Below are positions 60,226 to 64,000 of a stretch of DNA of 64,000 nucleotides, piece after piece (within the stretch, counting starts at the first letter, position 1; every line of letters begins with the position of its first letter). Origin of the DNA: Robinsoniella peoriensis (GTDB lineage Bacteria > Bacillota > Clostridia > Lachnospirales > Lachnospiraceae); the NCBI RefSeq assembly GCF_042680125.1, contig NZ_JBHTNY010000006.1; one strand, given 5' to 3'. The notes beneath the pieces are model-generated. The model was given only the letters and a program-made list of their open reading frames with translations, was not told where the DNA came from and did not search any database. Both the position numbers and the translations under genes were made by a program.

Positions 60226-61779
60226 ATGAGAAATGATTTAGCTATGTCTCTGGGGGATCTGTTGGGGGAGGAATATGTGAATGCGGTTGCTGCTGCAGCA
60301 GTTTCGCTGCTGGGGGTAGAGGAAGAAAAGGCGGAGTCTGCCAAGACAGAAAAGGTAGAATTTTTCCCGGAGTCCTATGTGGAAAAGCTGGATTCCATGC
60401 TTGACAGAATCGGTCAGATTGTGACGGTGCCTTTTACGGGTAAAATGGAAGGAGCACCGACACAGGCTTTTGCCAAGGCGGCAAATCATGATGCAAGTCC
60501 TATTTCCGGATTCGGATACTACCGGGTAGGGCAGGATGGAAAGCTGTATGTCATTGCCAAGAGTGAGCATTACCACACGCCGCTGGGACATTTCTTTCCG
60601 GGATATAAACTGATCGATAATGCCAGAACACTTGGGATTTCCAACGCAACACACAATAATACCAGAGGCTACATAACGAGATTGTGTGAACAGGAATTAG
60701 TGAGAATTGCCAATGGGCTGGGGAAAGACCAGAAGCAGGAGCTGGAGGATATATTAAAATGTGATAAACCCCATGTACTAAACCGCGTGATCAATCTGGA
60801 GACCGGTTCTCTTGCATGTGAAGCGGGAATTAAGATGATGCTCGCCAGATTTTATAAACTGGACAAAACATTTCCTGCACCAAAATACAGCGGACGAATT
60901 CCTGTTTTCTTTGTGATGGGCGACTATGAAGGCGGACGTATGGCAAACTACCATGGCACAACCGTTATTGCCCAGACTTTCCGGGATATGTGGCCGGAAT
61001 TTTATAAAAAGAATGAAGAAAATGATATCTATAAAGTGGTTCCGGTTGCGATTAATGACCTGGAGGATTTCCGGAAAAAATATGAAATGTATAATCAGGG
61101 CAAATATAAAGCAGCTGGCTTTACCCATGAAATTATTCTGATGAATTATGGGGGCATCCGGTTGGAGGAAGATTATCTGAGAGCAGTATATAAAATCTGC
61201 CATGAAGGTGATACGCCTATCATGTGTGACGAGATTCAATCCTGTATGTGGTATGATGGTATGTTCTTATTCCGGCAATATGGTCTGAATCCGGATTTCT
61301 CAGTGGTAGGAAAAGGCTTTCCGGGCGGGCAGTACCCGGCTTCCAGAATTATTACCACCGCCGAAATGGACAACCTAAACCAGTTCGGTGCACTGGTTAC
61401 CAACGGACAGGAAGAACTGGCATCGTTGTCTTACCTGATTACAATGGCATTTGTGGAACAAAACGGCAGTGCTGTTTCCGAAACAGGCAGGTATTATGAA
61501 GCACGTGTGAAAACGTTGAAAGATAAGTTTCCGGAAGTAATTGACTATGTGGAAGGGGAACAGATGTTAAGTGCCATCACCTTTAAAAATGTGGACGATA
61601 CGGTTACTTTTGTGAAGAAGATGACGGGACGATATTTTGATATCAGTGCTCAGGTATACAAGGCATTCTGCCCGCCGGCTGCGTTATTGAAGCTGCCATT
61701 AATCGCGACACACAAACTGATTGACTGCCTGATTTGGCATATGGAAGCTGCACTGCATGAAATGGAAGAAGGAAAGTAG
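60226..61779 (+). CDS. Class III PLP-dependent aminotransferase
   Basis: 517 aa from ATG 60226 (AAAGGAGGATT upstream; an ORF extension to 60151 includes the promoter). Fold type I: D335 in MCDEIQS holds the PLP nitrogen and K363 in VVGKGFPGGQYPA is the Schiff-base lysine; LETGSLACEAGIKMM near 191 and FFVMGDYEGGRMANYHGTT near 228 are the family's substrate/cofactor loops. About 70 extra N-terminal residues precede the usual aminotransferase start. It is 12 bases before a Gfo/Idh/MocA gene, hinting at oxidation of a hydroxyl to a keto group and its transamination (amino-sugar or amino-cyclitol breakdown). Substrate unknown. Confidence 0.9.
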   Translation: MRNDLAMSLGDLLGEEYVNAVAAAAVSLLGVEEEKAESAKTEKVEFFPESYVEKLDSMLDRIGQIVTVPFTGKMEGAPTQAFAKAANHDASPISGFGYYRVGQDGKLYVIAKSEHYHTPLGHFFPGYKLIDNARTLGISNATHNNTRGYITRLCEQELVRIANGLGKDQKQELEDILKCDKPHVLNRVINLETGSLACEAGIKMMLARFYKLDKTFPAPKYSGRIPVFFVMGDYEGGRMANYHGTTVIAQTFRDMWPEFYKKNEENDIYKVVPVAINDLEDFRKKYEMYNQGKYKAAGFTHEIILMNYGGIRLEEDYLRAVYKICHEGDTPIMCDEIQSCMWYDGMFLFRQYGLNPDFSVVGKGFPGGQYPASRIITTAEMDNLNQFGALVTNGQEELASLSYLITMAFVEQNGSAVSETGRYYEARVKTLKDKFPEVIDYVEGEQMLSAITFKNVDDTVTFVKKMTGRYFDISAQVYKAFCPPAALLKLPLIATHKLIDCLIWHMEAALHEMEEGK

Positions 61780-61791
61780 GGGGAATCTGAT

Positions 61792-62961
61792 ATGGGAAAA
61801 ACAATACGTTTTGGAATTATAGGATGCGGGCTTATGGGAAAAGAATTTGCCAGTGCAGCCGCAAGATGGTGCCATCTGACGGTACAGGCAGCAAGGCCGG
61901 AGATCGTGGCAGTCTGTGATGTCAATGAAGCATCTCAGAAATGGTTTACTGATAACTTTGATACCATTCAGTTTACAACAACGGATTACAAAGAACTTTT
62001 GAAACGGGAAGATGTAGAAGCGGTATACTGTGCACTTCCCCATCTGCTGCATGAACAGGTATACTGTGATATCATTCGTGCCAAGAAGCACCTGCTGGGG
62101 GAAAAACCCTTTGGAATTGATCAAAAAGCCAATCAGAAAATTCTGGAGGCCATTGCACAAAATCCGGAAGTAGTGGTGCGGTGTGCCAGCGAATATCCCT
62201 ATTTTCCGGCCTGCCAGGAATTAATACGCTGGGTTAAAAATGATAAACTGGGACGGATTATTGAAGTGAAGGCAGGATTTAACCATGCCAGTGACCTGGA
62301 TATTCATAAGCCCATTAACTGGAAACGTACCGTTCGCATGAATGGGGAATATGGATGCCTTGGGGATTTGGGCATTCATGCGGAACATGTACCTTTCCGG
62401 CTGGGATGGATTCCGAAAAATGTTTATGCGGTACTGAGTGATATCGTAACAGAACGTCCGGATGGAAAAGGCGGCATGGCAGCATGTGATACATATGACA
62501 ACGGAACGATGATCTGCCAGTGTGCCGATAAAGATGATAATGAGTTTGCCATGTATATCGAAACGAAGCGGCTGGAGCCCGGAGCTACCAGTAACTGGTA
62601 TCTGGAGGTGACGGGAATGGATGCATCCGTCCGATTTTATTCGGATGACCCAAACGCTTTTCACTATCTGTATTCCGAAGGAAAGAATCAGGCGTGGAGC
62701 AGGGTCAATATCGGAACAAAACCACTGATTCCTACCATTACCGGAGATATATTTGAATTTGGATTTACCGATGCCATTTTACAGATGTGGGCGGCATTTA
62801 TATTGGAAGTAGAGGGAAAAGAGACAGCATTCGGCTGCTTTACACCAGAGGAGACCAGAATCTCCCATGCCCTGCATACGGCGGCATTAAAGTCTTATCA
62901 GGAAAAACGGGCAGTGGAACTGGATCTTACTCCTTTGCCTGCAGATTCCCATAATCTATAA
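61792..62961 (+). CDS. Gfo/Idh/MocA-family oxidoreductase
   Basis: 389 aa. N-terminal Rossmann domain FGIIGCGLMGKEFASAAARW and VAVCDVNEAS; EAVYCALPHLLHEQVYCDIIRAKKHLLGEKPFGID contains the family EKP motif; the C-terminal alpha/beta domain has GCLGDLGIHAEHVPFRLGW with the likely catalytic His in GDLGIHAEH. NAD(P)-dependent oxidation or reduction of a sugar or cyclitol. Cotranscribed with the aminotransferase. Confidence 0.93.
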   Translation: MGKTIRFGIIGCGLMGKEFASAAARWCHLTVQAARPEIVAVCDVNEASQKWFTDNFDTIQFTTTDYKELLKREDVEAVYCALPHLLHEQVYCDIIRAKKHLLGEKPFGIDQKANQKILEAIAQNPEVVVRCASEYPYFPACQELIRWVKNDKLGRIIEVKAGFNHASDLDIHKPINWKRTVRMNGEYGCLGDLGIHAEHVPFRLGWIPKNVYAVLSDIVTERPDGKGGMAACDTYDNGTMICQCADKDDNEFAMYIETKRLEPGATSNWYLEVTGMDASVRFYSDDPNAFHYLYSEGKNQAWSRVNIGTKPLIPTITGDIFEFGFTDAILQMWAAFILEVEGKETAFGCFTPEETRISHALHTAALKSYQEKRAVELDLTPLPADSHNL

Positions 62962-62999
62962 TGGATAGCACGGTTGGGAATCGGGCATGAAATGCAAAA

Positions 63000-63182
63000 G
63001 ATTCATGATAGCAGATCATGATAGTAGATTATGATAGAAGATCATAATAGAAGATCATGATAGAAGATCATAATAGCAGATCATAATAGAAGATCATAAT
63101 AGAAGATCATAATAGAAGATCATAATAGAAGATCATAGTAAGAGATCATAAAGTAAGATCATAAAGAGAGATCATAAAAAGG
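63000..63182 (+). repeat. 13-bp tandem repeat array upstream of alanine dehydrogenase
   Basis: Fourteen units: one 14-base unit (63000-63013) then thirteen units of 13 bases with consensus GATCATAATAGAA. Middle units are nearly identical; the last four diverge in the AATAGAA part. Almost every unit starts with GATC. The array ends 31 bases before the ATG of the next gene, leaving little room for a promoter after it. Confidence 0.95.
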
Positions 63183-63213
63183 GTGCGGCGAATAGCCGGA
63201 AAGGGGTAAGTAA

Positions 63214-64000
63214 ATGAAAGTAGGTACCGTTACAGAAATTAAGAAACATGAATACCGCGTAGGCCTTACACCAAATTCAGCAAAAGCATTTATTGATCAC
63301 GGACATGCGGTTTATATACAGAAAGGCGCCGGGGAAGGATCTGGCTACCAGGATGATATGTATGAACGGGCAGGATGTATTTTACAGGATACGGCAAAGG
63401 AGGTATTTGACACCTGTGACATGATTGTAAAGGTAAAAGAGCCGCTGGAACCGGAATACCGGCTGATCAGAGAGAACCAGATTATCTATACGTATCTTCA
63501 CCTGGCAGCAGATAAAGCGCTGACGGATGCCATGCTGGAGAGCAAATGTATCGGAATTGCATTTGAGACGATAAAAGGCAGAAATGGCGGATTGCCCTGT
63601 TTAAAACCCATGAGCCAGATAGCAGGAAGATTAAGCGTTCAGGAGGGGGCGAAATATCTGGAAAAACCCTTTGGCGGAAGAGGTGTCCTGTTAGCGGGAG
63701 TTCCGGGTGTGGAACGGGCAAAAGTGGTAGTCCTGGGAGCGGGAATTGTAGGAACCAGCGCAATTAAAATTGCTGCGGGAATGGGGGCAGAAGTTACGGT
63801 TCTGGATATTAATCTGGACCGGCTGGAATACCTGGAGGACATTTATCAGGGCAGAATTAATACGGTTTTTTCCACACCCCAGCATATACAGGAATGCCTG
63901 GCAGATGCGGATCTTGTGATCGGGGCGGTATTAATCCCGGGTGCGGCGGCACCAAAGCTGATTAAAAGAGAGTATTTAAAGAATATGAAAAAAGGTGCGG
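63214..64000 (+). CDS. ald: Alanine dehydrogenase (3' end outside window)
   Basis: 262 codons visible of about 370 expected; the frame is open to the window edge. N-terminal VGTVTEIKKHEYRVGLTP, VKVKEP with the substrate-binding lysine, YTYLHLAADK with the catalytic-region His, IAFETIKG, MSQIAGRLSVQEGAKYLEKPFGGRGVLLAGVPGV and the Rossmann motif VVVLGAGIVGTSAIKIA. Interconverts L-alanine and pyruvate plus ammonia with NAD+. ATG 63214 follows GGAAAGGGG. It may recycle the alanine or amino group made by the aminotransferase upstream, but the tandem repeat separates them. Confidence 0.93.
   Translation, partial: MKVGTVTEIKKHEYRVGLTPNSAKAFIDHGHAVYIQKGAGEGSGYQDDMYERAGCILQDTAKEVFDTCDMIVKVKEPLEPEYRLIRENQIIYTYLHLAADKALTDAMLESKCIGIAFETIKGRNGGLPCLKPMSQIAGRLSVQEGAKYLEKPFGGRGVLLAGVPGVERAKVVVLGAGIVGTSAIKIAAGMGAEVTVLDINLDRLEYLEDIYQGRINTVFSTPQHIQECLADADLVIGAVLIPGAAAPKLIKREYLKNMKKGA

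Noticed and set aside
63000..63182. CRISPR array
   Set aside because: Units of 13 bases are contiguous with no unique spacers; it is a simple tandem repeat.

Overview
The window looks like a chromosomal segment of a gut-type Lachnospiraceae/Clostridia bacterium. Reasons: moderate GC with strong AGGAGG ribosome binding sites, TTGACA/TATAAT-type promoters, a fused single-chain pyruvate:ferredoxin oxidoreductase, YesM/YesN- and LytTR-type signalling, and many carbohydrate operons built from ABC importers, FGGY kinases and LacI/DeoR/SorC regulators. No rRNA, tRNA, CRISPR array or prophage was seen.

Layout. 1-1425: 3' part of a group II intron (maturase gene plus domain V/VI). 1574-6015: fucosidase operon (GH151-like enzyme, LacI regulator, GH29 enzyme). 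6289-9831: pyruvate:ferredoxin oxidoreductase. 10001-14477: LytTR regulator, then a lipoprotein / two membrane proteins / ABC ATPase operon. 14565-30501: a large sugar or polyol catabolic locus. It holds an iron-dependent alcohol dehydrogenase (divergent), an RbsABC-like importer, two FGGY kinases, three zinc-dependent dehydrogenases, an AllA-like cupin, a triosephosphate-isomerase homologue, a DeoC aldolase, one bacterial-microcompartment (BMC) shell protein and a SorC-type regulator. 30586-32328 (minus): a short DnaK paralogue. 32683-36634: MacB-like efflux system. 36848-50754: second sugar region (LacI, DUF4432 epimerase-like protein, FGGY kinase, amidohydrolase, second Rbs-type importer, two FucI-like isomerases flanking another FGGY kinase, jelly-roll-like protein). 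50850-59098: YesM/YesN two-component system, CUT1 importer without its own ATPase, and a GH4 glycosidase. 59169-62961: DeoR regulator (minus) divergent from a class III aminotransferase and a Gfo/Idh/MocA dehydrogenase. 63000-64000: a 13-bp tandem repeat array and the start of alanine dehydrogenase.

The most interesting part is 14.5-30.5 kb. Both the TIM and the DeoC proteins carry N-terminal amphipathic helices of the kind that target enzymes into microcompartments, and a hexameric BMC-H shell gene with a KIGSG pore motif lies in the same operon. No pentameric shell protein or aldehyde dehydrogenase is present. This suggests a reduced or satellite microcompartment locus in which a dehydrogenase/kinase pathway feeds an aldolase that makes a volatile or toxic aldehyde, reduced by the divergent iron-dependent dehydrogenase. 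Repeated GAACAwwTG-like sites at both divergent 16-kb promoters and at the TIM promoter fit control by the SorC-type regulator at the end of the locus.

Other regulatory signals readable from the sequence: near-identical LacI palindromes at 36.8 and 37.9 kb; a 17-bp motif shared between the 46.9-kb and 60.1-kb promoters that fits the DeoR regulator; a LytTR-style pair of direct repeats 22 bp apart before the 11-14 kb operon; and a two-hairpin intergenic element found twice, each time just before an ABC permease gene.
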